From NCBI RefSeq assembly GCF_013414195.1, contig NZ_JAATTV010000001.1, positions 1 to 64,000 of the forward strand: a stretch of 64,000 nt of DNA, in the 5' to 3' direction. Origin of the DNA: Psychrobacter sp. BI730 (lineage in GTDB: Bacteria > Pseudomonadota > Gammaproteobacteria > Pseudomonadales > Moraxellaceae). The translations under genes and the position numbers were made by a program. This document shows, one piece after another, positions 1 through 8,249 of this stretch. The notes beneath the pieces are model-generated. The model had not been told where the DNA came from. It saw only the letters and a list, made by a program, of their open reading frames with translations, and made no database searches. The stretch's first letter is position 1; each line of letters begins with the position of its first letter.

Positions 1-193
1 TATGTTTGGCATGGTTTCCAGCCAGTTGTGAGTGCATTAGTTATTGTAAAATCCTCTGCCACTTTTGCAAGAGGTCTGTTAAAGTTGTCATAATAGCAAC
101 TTATTGTTGGCTAAAAACTGCCCAAACCCATTGGAAATACAGTGGTTTTGAACTTATACTTGACTATTTTCCGGACTTAGAAGGATTTGAGAA
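1..193. other. Left-edge spacer, no gene supported
   Basis: A 66-codon frame runs through here, but it is rich in Cys and Trp, has no recognisable domain and no ribosome binding site, and ends inside the next gene. I treat the stretch as the 5' flank of the following symporter gene. An AGAAGG ribosome binding site lies at about 180-185, before the ATG at 194. Confidence 0.5.
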
Positions 194-1170
194 ATGCAGT
201 TTTTGAGGATGATAAGTCAGCAGTTGAGTCGATTTACGGCATTGGTTATTATTTTAGCGGCCGCAGTGACATTTATAGAGCCTGCGACTTTTTCTTGGGT
301 GACAGGTGATGCCCAAGTCATCGTTCTGGGTGTCATTATGCTCGCAATGGGTATGACACTAGGTAAAGAAGACTATAAGGTGTTGGCCCAGCGCCCGCTT
401 GATATTTTTATCGGTTCAATTATCCAATATACCATTATGCCGATTTTAGCGATTAGCGTGGCCAGATTGTTTGATTTATCACCTGGGTTGACACTGGGTC
501 TAGTATTGGTTGGTACTTGTCCTGGTGGTGTGTCTTCAAACATTATGAGCTACCTTGCCAAAGGTGATGTGGCGTTTTCGGTAGGTATGACCACCGTATC
601 GACCATCATTGCACCGTTAGTGACGCCACTTTGGCTAAATTATTTGGTTGGTCAATCTGTAGAGATGGATGGATGGGGTATGTTCCGCTTTATGCTACTA
701 GTGACATTGTTGCCAGTCGCTATCGGCTCTATGTTAAACATACTATTCCAAAACAAACACTGGTTTAATGATGTACGTGCGGTGATGCCAGGCGTGGCTG
801 TTTAGCTTTCGCCGCTATCGTCGGTGGTGTTGCCGCTGTATTTGGCGATCAGTTCTTGCAGTCAGGGCTAGTCGTTATCTTGGCCATTGCGGTACACAAT
901 ATCGTCGGCTATATATTGGGTTACTACTCAGGGGCCTTATTTGGTATGAGCAAACCCAAAAAACGCACCATATCTATCGAGGTTGGCGTACAAAATGCAG
1001 GTCTGGCCACGGGCTTAAGCACTAAGTTTTTCCCTGGTAATGCAGAGTCCGCCATCGCTGCCGCCGTTGCTTGTATTTGGCATTCTGTTTCTGGCTCTAT
1101 ACTGGCCAATATCTTTGCTTGGTGGGATAAGCGTCAAGAAGCGAAAAATCCTACTGTCAGCGACACCTAA
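194..1170 (+). pseudogene. Bile acid:sodium symporter family transporter, frameshifted
   Basis: Two frames together encode one BASS-family (SBF-like) membrane protein of about 325 residues, with some ten hydrophobic segments. The first 203 residues hold the family's GTCPGGVSSN motif and end at a TAG at 803-805. The rest continues in another frame with the EVGVQNAGLA motif of the second half. Adding one T to the TTT run at 801-803 restores a continuous reading (GVAVLAFAAIVGG) with no residue lost. Such proteins import organic anions, sterol conjugates or pantoate-like acids with sodium; the substrate here is unknown. The gene converges on an operon that contains another BASS gene. It is either a recent pseudogene or a one-base sequencing error; the otherwise intact protein fits both. 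Confidence 0.85.
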
Positions 1171-1220
1171 AGAGACCATAGAGCTTGGCAAACCAATCAG
1201 AAATCATTAGTACCAATAAA

Positions 1221-1408
1221 GGTAATACTGAGCTAGGTAATATTGAACTAGTTCATAAAATTAAAACGCTATGAGTTAAAGCGCTATGCTAGATTATTGT
1301 TTCTAGCATAGTGTTCTCTAATAATGTACCTCTTAACATAGAGACTTTTAACATAGTGTTTTTTAATATAGCGCTCTCCAGCATAGTATTTTTAGCATAG
1401 CACTATCG
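1221..1408. repeat. Degenerate 15-bp tandem repeat array
   Basis: Between two convergent genes, about twelve imperfect units repeat every 15 bases (one of 14). Examples are GGTAATACTGAGCTA (1221), GGTAATATTGAACTA (1236), TTAAAACGCTATGAG (1261), TTAAAGCGCTATGCT (1276), AGCATAGTGTTCTCT (1305), AACATAGTGTTTTTT (1350), AATATAGCGCTCTCC (1365) and AGCATAGCACTATCG (1394). The unit drifts along the array. It is not CRISPR-like, since there are no spacers. Function is unknown. Confidence 0.75.
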
Positions 1409-1459
1409 ACAATTTGCATGAACTGCTAGCCTCTCTTCTAGGTTCTCACCTAACGCAGT

Positions 1460-2263
1460 CTATCGTAACTCATTTCCAAAACGTTTACGCACCTGACGCA
1501 AGTATAAAGCTGGCGCAATACGCCACAGTAAACTGCCAAAGCGCGAGAGAGGGTCCGGCAATATCCAACGTTTGCGCCGCTGCAAACCTTGATCGATCTG
1601 TTCGGCCATCCACTCAGCACTACGCATATTACCGATCATTGAGCGTGGATGCTTTGCGATACTGCCATCACGGCCGAGCGCGTGGTTCTCGATAGGTGTA
1701 TCAAGAAAGCTAGGATAGACCATAAGGATATGTATACCCTCAGACTCTAGCTCCAAGCGCAATACTTCAAAGAACTGTGTCAGCGCCCCTTTTGCCGCAC
1801 AGTATGCAGCCCGTCCAGGAACGGGCATCCAGCCAGCCATTGAGCCGATACAGATAATTTGGCCTTTAGATTCTCTTAGCATCGGTAACGCAGCCATGGT
1901 CAGCTCCACTGCTCCTTGCCAATCTACCGCCATAACTTTGCGGAACACCGCAGGATCAGTCTGATGTGCTGGTGATCGATGGGTAATCCCAGCATTATTC
2001 ACCAATAAATCAAGACGGCCAAAGCGCTCGCTAACTTGCTCAATAAGGGCAGCAATATCATCAATTTGAGTGATATCAGTGACGACTGTCATGACTCTAG
2101 CAGAGTCCTCTAACTCACGAGCGCGGGCGATCAGCGCTTGCTCATCTATATCAGCGAGTACTAAGTGATGCCCAGCGGCATACCAGTACCGTGCCATCGC
2201 CCAACCAAGTCCTGATGCAGCACCAGTGATTAAAGTAACATTTATTGATGATATTGATGGCAT
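1460..2263 (-). CDS. Short-chain dehydrogenase/reductase
   Basis: Classical SDR oxidoreductase of 267 residues, a usual length. Near the N-terminus is the nucleotide-binding TGAASGLG motif, then NNAG in the middle of the fold and the catalytic YCAAK (Tyr-x3-Lys) preceded by a Ser strand (CIGSMAG). An acidic residue after the second strand (LVLAD) suggests preference for NAD, by family rule. I chose the ATG at 2263 because AGGGAG lies 10 bases upstream; a TTG 21 bases earlier overlaps the stop of the preceding gene. It is the last gene of a four-gene leftward operon with a flavin monooxygenase, a symporter and an epimerase-like protein, so it probably oxidises or reduces an alcohol/ketone in one catabolic route. 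Substrate unknown. Confidence 0.85.
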   Translation of the reverse strand: MPSISSINVTLITGAASGLGWAMARYWYAAGHHLVLADIDEQALIARARELEDSARVMTVVTDITQIDDIAALIEQVSERFGRLDLLVNNAGITHRSPAHQTDPAVFRKVMAVDWQGAVELTMAALPMLRESKGQIICIGSMAGWMPVPGRAAYCAAKGALTQFFEVLRLELESEGIHILMVYPSFLDTPIENHALGRDGSIAKHPRSMIGNMRSAEWMAEQIDQGLQRRKRWILPDPLSRFGSLLWRIAPALYLRQVRKRFGNELR

Positions 2264-2280
2264 CGATGATTTTCTCCCTA

Positions 2281-3243
2281 TCAAGGTTTACGCAATTCAT
2301 TGCATTCGATGAAGTACTCGAAGGTTTCGGCAGACGTTTTTGCCAAAGAGTAACCAAATTCTTCTTTGAGCCGCCTATTACTCAGTACTGGTCGATAACG
2401 CAAAAAATTAACCTGCTCTGGTCCAGTTGGCTTACCGGCCCACTTTGCCACTTGTAAGCCAGCTTTAACCAAACCCACTGGCAGGGTCAATAGCGGTTTA
2501 TTAAGTCGGCTTGCGATGTCCTTCATCGTCAGTGCGCCATCGCCTGCCATGTTGTAGATGCCAGTTTTATCCTCGCAAATACCTATTTCCATCGCGCCGA
2601 TCACGTCTTGATCCCAAATAAACACAAAGGGCGACTCACTGCCTTTGAGCGCAAGTACACGCGGCGCCATAAACAGACTGGTAACTTGATTGTGCGTATC
2701 AGCGCCTAGTATGGTGCCAGGTCGAAAGATTAGCTGCTGTAGTTGTGGATGCTGCTCGCGAAAATCTGCAAGCATTTCCTCGACTTGTCTTTTGTGATCC
2801 GAGTAGGCAAACTCAGGATTACCGCGTAGTGCATCTTGCTCATCAATCCATTCAGGATTGTCAGCGTGATATCCGTAGGCAGCACCCGAGCTGGTGAGCG
2901 TTATATGTGCGACACCTGCTTTGATGCAGCAATCAAGTACGTTGCGCGTACCATTGACATCGATATCATAGTCACGAGCACGATCTTTTGACGCTTGCAA
3001 GATAGAAGCGAGATGCACGACATGGGTGATGCCCTCTTCTTTTAGTAACGTTGCCAAACCCTCATCACGCACGTCTAATACGTGGATTGGAAAGTCTAAG
3101 TCATCGCGCTTGCGAATATCTGTACCGACGACATGGTAATGATCAGCCAGGCGATTGCCCAACTGATGGCCGATGTAACCTGCGGCACCAGTGATTAATA
3201 TCCGTTTATTCACTATGCTTTTGTTCGTTACGCTTTTATTCAT
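2281..3243 (-). CDS. NAD-dependent epimerase/dehydratase family protein
   Basis: Extended SDR protein of 320 residues. The Rossmann motif TGAAGYIG lies around residues 18-25, followed by an acidic residue in VVGTDIR, the HLAS segment, and an active-site Ser region (LTSSGAAYGY). The expected YSDHK (Tyr-x3-Lys) catalytic motif is present. The family acts on nucleotide sugars or on steroid/lignin-type alcohols; the neighbours (monooxygenase, organic-anion symporter, SDR) favour small-molecule catabolism over sugar metabolism, but that is inference. The start overlaps the symporter stop by 8 bases and the stop is 17 bases before the next ATG, so translation is likely coupled. Confidence 0.8.
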   Translation of the reverse strand: MNKSVTNKSIVNKRILITGAAGYIGHQLGNRLADHYHVVGTDIRKRDDLDFPIHVLDVRDEGLATLLKEEGITHVVHLASILQASKDRARDYDIDVNGTRNVLDCCIKAGVAHITLTSSGAAYGYHADNPEWIDEQDALRGNPEFAYSDHKRQVEEMLADFREQHPQLQQLIFRPGTILGADTHNQVTSLFMAPRVLALKGSESPFVFIWDQDVIGAMEIGICEDKTGIYNMAGDGALTMKDIASRLNKPLLTLPVGLVKAGLQVAKWAGKPTGPEQVNFLRYRPVLSNRRLKEEFGYSLAKTSAETFEYFIECNELRKP

Positions 3244-4123
3244 ACGGTATCCGTGCCCAAATTTGTGAAAGTGTCAGTCCTGACACCAAATGCCATACGC
3301 CCCAGAACGCCGTGATCAGCATCATGCCGCCTGCCTCTGAAAAAAAAGTAAATAAAATAACCAGTCCTAGCCCTGAGTTTTGTATTCCTACTTCTAAAGT
3401 CACCGCGCGCCGATCCGCGACTGGCAACTTAAGCATCAGCCCCATGCCATAACCTAACGAAAGCGCCAAGCAATTATGGCCAACGACCAACCAAAAAAAG
3501 CTATGGAAACGCTCTAAAAATAGCGCGAAATTGCTAGAAAAAGCGATTGCCACAAAAGCCATAAGCACAAGCAGCGAGAAAATACGTAGCGGTTTTTGGA
3601 TACGCACGACCAGATCAGGCGAGCGTCGCCCCGTTACCATCCCTAGTACTAAAGGTAACGCTAGCACTAATAGAACCAGTATCAGAATACTGCTAGGCTC
3701 AATCGTTATCTTTGTCAGATACTCACGCGTGTGTGGGTTAAGCCAACCATAAAAAGCAAAATTGACTGGTGTTAATATAGCAGCAGCGAGACTTGATACT
3801 GCAGTCATACTGACTGACACCGCGACATTACCGCGTGCCAGCCAAGTCATAATGTTAGAAAAACTGCCACCTGGGCAAGACGCGACCAAAATCATTCCTA
3901 GCGCCAACTCGGGATCGACATTCAACGCCCACGTAAACAGACACGTGGCTAGGGGCAATAGAAAGAATTGAGCAAACAGACCTGCTATCGGCGCAATGGG
4001 AGACAAAACGACACGCTTAAAATCTTCGAGACGTAAACTCAATGACACGCCAAACATCATCAGCGCCAAGATGAGATTTAGCAGAATCAAGCTCCGTGGC
4101 TCAAACGCCACTGCCGCTATCAT
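3236..4123 (-). CDS. Bile acid:sodium symporter family transporter
   Basis: Intact inner-membrane transporter of 295 residues with about nine hydrophobic helices. It has the BASS motifs SCPGGSFSNI in the first half and EVGIQNSGLG in the second, which form the crossover sodium and substrate site in the family. The ATG overlaps the stop of the flavin monooxygenase gene by four bases (ATGA), and its own end overlaps the epimerase gene. It presumably brings in the organic acid or sterol-like compound the operon works on. It is clearly divergent from the frameshifted BASS gene at the left end of the window, so this is not a recent duplication. Confidence 0.88.
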   Translation of the reverse strand: MIAAVAFEPRSLILLNLILALMMFGVSLSLRLEDFKRVVLSPIAPIAGLFAQFFLLPLATCLFTWALNVDPELALGMILVASCPGGSFSNIMTWLARGNVAVSVSMTAVSSLAAAILTPVNFAFYGWLNPHTREYLTKITIEPSSILILVLLVLALPLVLGMVTGRRSPDLVVRIQKPLRIFSLLVLMAFVAIAFSSNFALFLERFHSFFWLVVGHNCLALSLGYGMGLMLKLPVADRRAVTLEVGIQNSGLGLVILFTFFSEAGGMMLITAFWGVWHLVSGLTLSQIWARIPYE

Positions 4124-5436
4124 ACCTCTAACGCCAATACAGGCTGCTCTGTTTCAAGCTCGGCAATATGCTTGGACAGCGTTTCTAAGTATTCATCTTT
4201 GTTCACGTAATATGCCATACGTGCAAGCTTAATATAATCATAACCACCATCGAGTGTCTTGCCAGCTCGCTTACGTTTCACTTTATTGAACTGTTTAACG
4301 GCTGCTGTATTTTTCTGACGCTGCTGAATATATAATGCGACAAGCCGTGCTTGTTGATTTCGACCCTCCCAGCCCAGCCCTGCTGCCTCAACCATACCCA
4401 TCATAAATAAATTATCATGCTTAGGATGAAAGACATTCATATAAAGCTGCGGCGCGTCATGATTGGCAGGCCAATTGAGCTGCGCGCGCTCAATAAATGG
4501 ATAATCAAGCAAGTATCCCGTCGCCATAAGAATCAAATCATAATCCTGACTTTCACCATCACTAAAAGTCACCGTATGCCCATCGATGCGGCGAATATCA
4601 CGGCGCGCTTTAATATCACCATGACCCAAATGATGTAATACCAATGAATTGACCACAGGGTGTGATTCGTACATGCGATAGTTTGGGTTTGGCAATCCAT
4701 AATCAGAAGGCTTTCCGATAACCATACGAATCATCGCCGCATCCATACGCTGCTTAACTGGACGCGGTAACTTTAGTTTTCCGCCTAGTGTGTCAATCGG
4801 CTGACCCTTGATAAATTTGGGCAGAAAGTAATAACCGCGGCGTAGACTGATATCTACCGACTTGGCATGATGTACCGCATCAACGGCAATATCAGCGCCC
4901 GAGTTACCACAGCCAACGATCAACACACGTTTGTCATTAAACACTGACGGGCTACGATATTCAGAAGAATGCATCAACGTGCCTGAAAATTCGCCTGGCA
5001 AGCTTGGCATATTGGGAGTATGCAAAGTGCCATTTGCGATGAGCACACCATCAAACAGTCGCGACTGCTTTTGACCATTACACTCGCTAACTAAGCGCCA
5101 ACCATCCTCTTCAGGCACCATGCTGATCACGCGCGTAGAGAATTCATAATGTGATTTTAGATTGAACGTATCTGAAAAGTCGCGGAAGTACTGACGGAGC
5201 TGGGTATGATAAGGATACGCCGCGACTGAGTCACTCATAGGAAACTCTTTGAACTCCGTCATACGCTTGGACGAAATCAAATGGGCACTTTCATACATGG
5301 TACTGTGCGGATTGTCGATATCCCATAGACCCCCTACATCTGTATGTAGCTCAAAGCCGACAAAAGGAATATTGAGTTTTTGCAAATTTCGGGCTGCAGC
5401 GAGCCCCATTGGACCTGCTCCAATTACTGCGTACAT
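4120..5436 (-). CDS. Flavin-containing monooxygenase (class B)
   Basis: FAD- and NADPH-dependent monooxygenase of 438 residues. GAGPMG at residues 6-11 binds FAD, GCGNSG at 175-180 binds NADPH, and between them is the FMO fingerprint FxGxxxHxxxY (F150, G152, H156, Y160). A C-terminal ATGY motif follows. The fingerprint ends in Tyr rather than Trp, which fits FMO/N-oxidising enzymes more than classical Baeyer-Villiger enzymes. I chose the ATG at 5436 because AAGGTGG lies just upstream and the Rossmann motif then starts at residue 6; an ATG nine codons earlier lacks a site. It is the first gene of the four-gene operon and probably carries out the initial oxygenation. Substrate not determinable. 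Confidence 0.87.
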   Translation of the reverse strand: MYAVIGAGPMGLAAARNLQKLNIPFVGFELHTDVGGLWDIDNPHSTMYESAHLISSKRMTEFKEFPMSDSVAAYPYHTQLRQYFRDFSDTFNLKSHYEFSTRVISMVPEEDGWRLVSECNGQKQSRLFDGVLIANGTLHTPNMPSLPGEFSGTLMHSSEYRSPSVFNDKRVLIVGCGNSGADIAVDAVHHAKSVDISLRRGYYFLPKFIKGQPIDTLGGKLKLPRPVKQRMDAAMIRMVIGKPSDYGLPNPNYRMYESHPVVNSLVLHHLGHGDIKARRDIRRIDGHTVTFSDGESQDYDLILMATGYLLDYPFIERAQLNWPANHDAPQLYMNVFHPKHDNLFMMGMVEAAGLGWEGRNQQARLVALYIQQRQKNTAAVKQFNKVKRKRAGKTLDGGYDYIKLARMAYYVNKDEYLETLSKHIAELETEQPVLALEV

Positions 5437-5816
5437 AAGCGCCACCTTAAAAATCCATTTCAATTATATAAATCAGTCAATTCCGTTTGACTGCACCTTT
5501 GGTGGGCGATACCAGCGTACTCCATGCCCCTGATAAAACAATAGCATACATTGATACGTGAACTGGCTCAAATGAATAAATTGTCCATATAGACTACTTA
5601 TAATAGGTAAACCCATCCTCTGCTTTATACTTCTTTTTTACTTATCCTAAAAAACCTACTCTTCACCAGATGTAAAAGCACTGCCCTATTTATAAAGGAT
5701 GCTATTAGCACCTTATCAAGCAACAGCCCTACTTTACCCAACCTAGTATATTTAAAATTGACTCAGTAATTCATTGTAATAGAAATGATTATCATTATAA
5801 TAAGCATTTAACTTAC
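5437..5816. promoter_or_regulatory. Divergent promoter region
   Basis: This 380-base AT-rich spacer must hold the promoters of the leftward monooxygenase operon and the rightward siderophore receptor. Apart from the Fur-like box at its right end I see no further gene, hairpin or strong repeat. Confidence 0.5.
5781..5799 (+). promoter_or_regulatory. Fur box upstream of siderophore receptor
   Basis: The stretch around AATGATTATCATTAT matches the 19-base Fur consensus at 14 of 19 positions, counted by eye. It lies about 20-35 bases before the receptor start codon, where Fur bound with iron would block transcription. Confidence 0.75.
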
Positions 5817-8153
5817 ATGCTGGAAATATTCATGCAACTATCTCGCTTATCTGCTGCGTTATTTAATCTTTCGAATGTATCTGGTTCTTCTCTACGATTA
5901 GCATCTATACCCTCGCGATTGGTATCGACGAAATCACCCTCTCTAAAAACACTATACTCAACCTGTCTATCTACTTCTGTCATCGTATTAGCAACGAGTC
6001 AATCAGCATGGGCACAGGCAGATGATGTAGATGCTCAAACCACTCCTAACGTGGTACTTGATACCATCGTAGTCACCAGTAGTGCTGATGCGTCAGCAGA
6101 TGGACTACCAAGCGCCTATGAAGGTGGCCAAGTTGCGACCGGCAGCCGCGTCGGAATCTTGGGTAACCAAGACATCATGGATACGCCGTTCTCTACCACC
6201 TCATACACCAATGAATATATCGCCAATCAGCAAGCGCAAAGTGTAGGCGATCTACTCAAAAAGGATCCTACTGTTCGTGTAGCAAGAGGTTTTGGTAACT
6301 TTCAAGAAGCCTATTTCATGCGTGGCTTTATCACCACATCAGATGACACCATGTACAATGGTCTATACGGCATACTACCTAGACAATATATCGCAACTGA
6401 ATTGTTCGAGCGCGTCGAGGTTCAGCGCGGTGCCTCAGCAATGTTGAATGGTGCGGCACCGAGTGGCGGTAACGCAGGTGGTACAATCAATTTGCTACCG
6501 AAACGTGCTGGTAATGAGCCACTACGTGAAGTGACGCTTGGTTATGGTCAAGGTGACCAAGGCAAAGTCGCAGTAGATGTTAGTGATCGCTTCGGTGCTG
6601 ATGACGCTATTGGGGTTCGCTTTAATGCTGCTTATCAAGATGGAGACAGCGCAATAGATGATGAGTCTTCGACCTTGGGTCTGGCGGCGCTCGGTTTGGA
6701 TTATAGAGCGGATCAGTATCGCCTATCGGCCGATTTGGGCTGGCAAGACAATAAGCTGTCAGAGACTCGTCCTAGTGTCAATCTTGGTGGGGTGTCTAGT
6801 GTACCAAAAGCACCAGACGGCTCAAAAAATTGGGCGCAACCTTGGACCTACTCCGATGAAGAGGATGTCTTTGGTACCATTCGAGGAGAATATGATTTTA
6901 CTGATAACATTACCGCTTATGGTGCTTACGGTGTGCGAAGTGGCGAGGAAGAAAACTCACTAGCCACGTTAACTGTCAACAACGTTGATGGTGCGGGCAC
7001 GATTTATCGCTTTGATAATTCCAGAAAAGATTTAGTACAAAGTGCCGAGCTCGGTCTGCGTGGTAAATGGCAAACGGGTGAAGTGGCTCATAATTGGGTA
7101 CTAGCAGCTGATCTCTATGACCAAGAAGAAAAAGGTGCATTCGCGTATGATTTTGGTAATCAACCCGCGACCAATTTGTACCACCCTACCGACTACGCTG
7201 AGGTCCCTTTTACAAGCACAGCAATCTTCGGTGGTAACTTAGACGATCCAAAACTAACCAACAAAAAGCAGTTTCAAAGCTTTGCGTTAGCAGACACCAT
7301 ATCACTGTTCGACGATAAGCTAAAAACTACGGTAGGCGTGCGTCATCAGAACTTAAAAACAACCAGCTATGACTATAATACCCAAGCCAAAACAGCTAGC
7401 TATGATGAAAGCGCATGGACACCAAGCGTCGGTATCATTTATCAGCCAACGATGGACTGGTCTGTATATGGTAATTATATCGAAAGTCTAGCACCAGGAA
7501 AAAGAGCGCCTCTAACTAACGATAATGACGCTGTCACTAATGGTGGTCAAAATCTAGATCCGTACGTGAGTGAGCAAACTGAACTGGGTGTGAAATACGA
7601 CAATGGTATGATTGGCAGTAGTCTCGCTGTCTTCCGAACTGATGAACCGCGTGCTTATATCAACAACTCAAATACGTTTACTGATGCTGGAGAAAATCGT
7701 CATCAAGGTGTGGAGTTGACTGTCTTTGGTAGCCCAAGTGAAAACATGCGCCTTAATGCGGGTGTTACTTACTTAAGTGCTAAGCAAAAAGACACTGGTG
7801 ATAGTGCATTAGATGGCAATCGAGTGATTGGTGTGCCTACCTTACAGAGCAATGTCAACCTAGAGTATGATTTAGCCGCCGTTGAAGGACTGACATTGAC
7901 GGGCGATATTATCCACACAGGCTCTCGTTATTCGGATAATGCCAATACCTTAAAGGTTGATGGTTATACTACCTTAGACCTTGGTGCACGCTATCGCACT
8001 ATGTTGGCAGGACAAGACGTTACTCTAAAAGGCATGGTAACCAATGTCACAGGTGAAGACTACTGGCAGTCAGTAGGCGGTTATTCAGATGCAGGCTATC
8101 TAAATGCAGGTGAACCAACGGCCTTAAAAGTATCGGCAACGTTCGATTTTTAA
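5817..8153 (+). CDS. TonB-dependent siderophore receptor
   Basis: Outer-membrane ferric-siderophore receptor of up to 778 residues. After a long N-terminal region comes a hydrophobic signal segment ending near SAWA-QADD (about residue 65). A TonB-box-like DTIVVTS follows, then a plug domain with SVGDLLKKDP, ARGFGNFQEAYFMRGF and VEVQRGASAMLNG, then a beta-barrel ending in the terminal Phe expected of porin-like proteins. ATG codons at 5817 and 5832 are both possible; GGAA upstream of 5832 slightly favours the second. A Fur box lies directly upstream and a PvdE-like exporter follows. Barrel length and the QRGASAMLNG plug motif resemble hydroxamate/mixed-type receptors, but the ligand cannot be named. 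Confidence 0.9.
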   Translation: MLEIFMQLSRLSAALFNLSNVSGSSLRLASIPSRLVSTKSPSLKTLYSTCLSTSVIVLATSQSAWAQADDVDAQTTPNVVLDTIVVTSSADASADGLPSAYEGGQVATGSRVGILGNQDIMDTPFSTTSYTNEYIANQQAQSVGDLLKKDPTVRVARGFGNFQEAYFMRGFITTSDDTMYNGLYGILPRQYIATELFERVEVQRGASAMLNGAAPSGGNAGGTINLLPKRAGNEPLREVTLGYGQGDQGKVAVDVSDRFGADDAIGVRFNAAYQDGDSAIDDESSTLGLAALGLDYRADQYRLSADLGWQDNKLSETRPSVNLGGVSSVPKAPDGSKNWAQPWTYSDEEDVFGTIRGEYDFTDNITAYGAYGVRSGEEENSLATLTVNNVDGAGTIYRFDNSRKDLVQSAELGLRGKWQTGEVAHNWVLAADLYDQEEKGAFAYDFGNQPATNLYHPTDYAEVPFTSTAIFGGNLDDPKLTNKKQFQSFALADTISLFDDKLKTTVGVRHQNLKTTSYDYNTQAKTASYDESAWTPSVGIIYQPTMDWSVYGNYIESLAPGKRAPLTNDNDAVTNGGQNLDPYVSEQTELGVKYDNGMIGSSLAVFRTDEPRAYINNSNTFTDAGENRHQGVELTVFGSPSENMRLNAGVTYLSAKQKDTGDSALDGNRVIGVPTLQSNVNLEYDLAAVEGLTLTGDIIHTGSRYSDNANTLKVDGYTTLDLGARYRTMLAGQDVTLKGMVTNVTGEDYWQSVGGYSDAGYLNAGEPTALKVSATFDF

Positions 8154-8183
8154 GCTTTATTAGTAGGCTTTCTTAGGTTTTAT

Positions 8184-8214
8184 AAAAGGGATTAGGCGCG
8201 ACCTACTCCCTTTT
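8184..8214 (+). terminator. Hairpin after receptor gene
   Basis: AAAAGGGA pairs with TCCCTTTT, with an inner TAGG/CCTA pair around a CGCGA loop. It lies 30 bases after the receptor stop and can work as a terminator or as an attenuator before the ABC exporter gene. Confidence 0.6.
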
Positions 8215-8249
8215 CTGCTATCAAAAATTTATTTTATTACTGAGTTACT

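Noticed and set aside
6..206. 66-codon frame at the left edge
   Set aside because: Cys/Trp-rich, no ribosome binding site, overlaps the start of the symporter gene.
1221..1408. Possible CRISPR array
   Set aside because: Units are contiguous, of 15 bases and degenerate, with no unique spacers and no cas genes.
1414..1695. 93-codon plus-strand frame
   Set aside because: Antisense to the C-terminal part of the SDR gene; composition follows the opposite frame.
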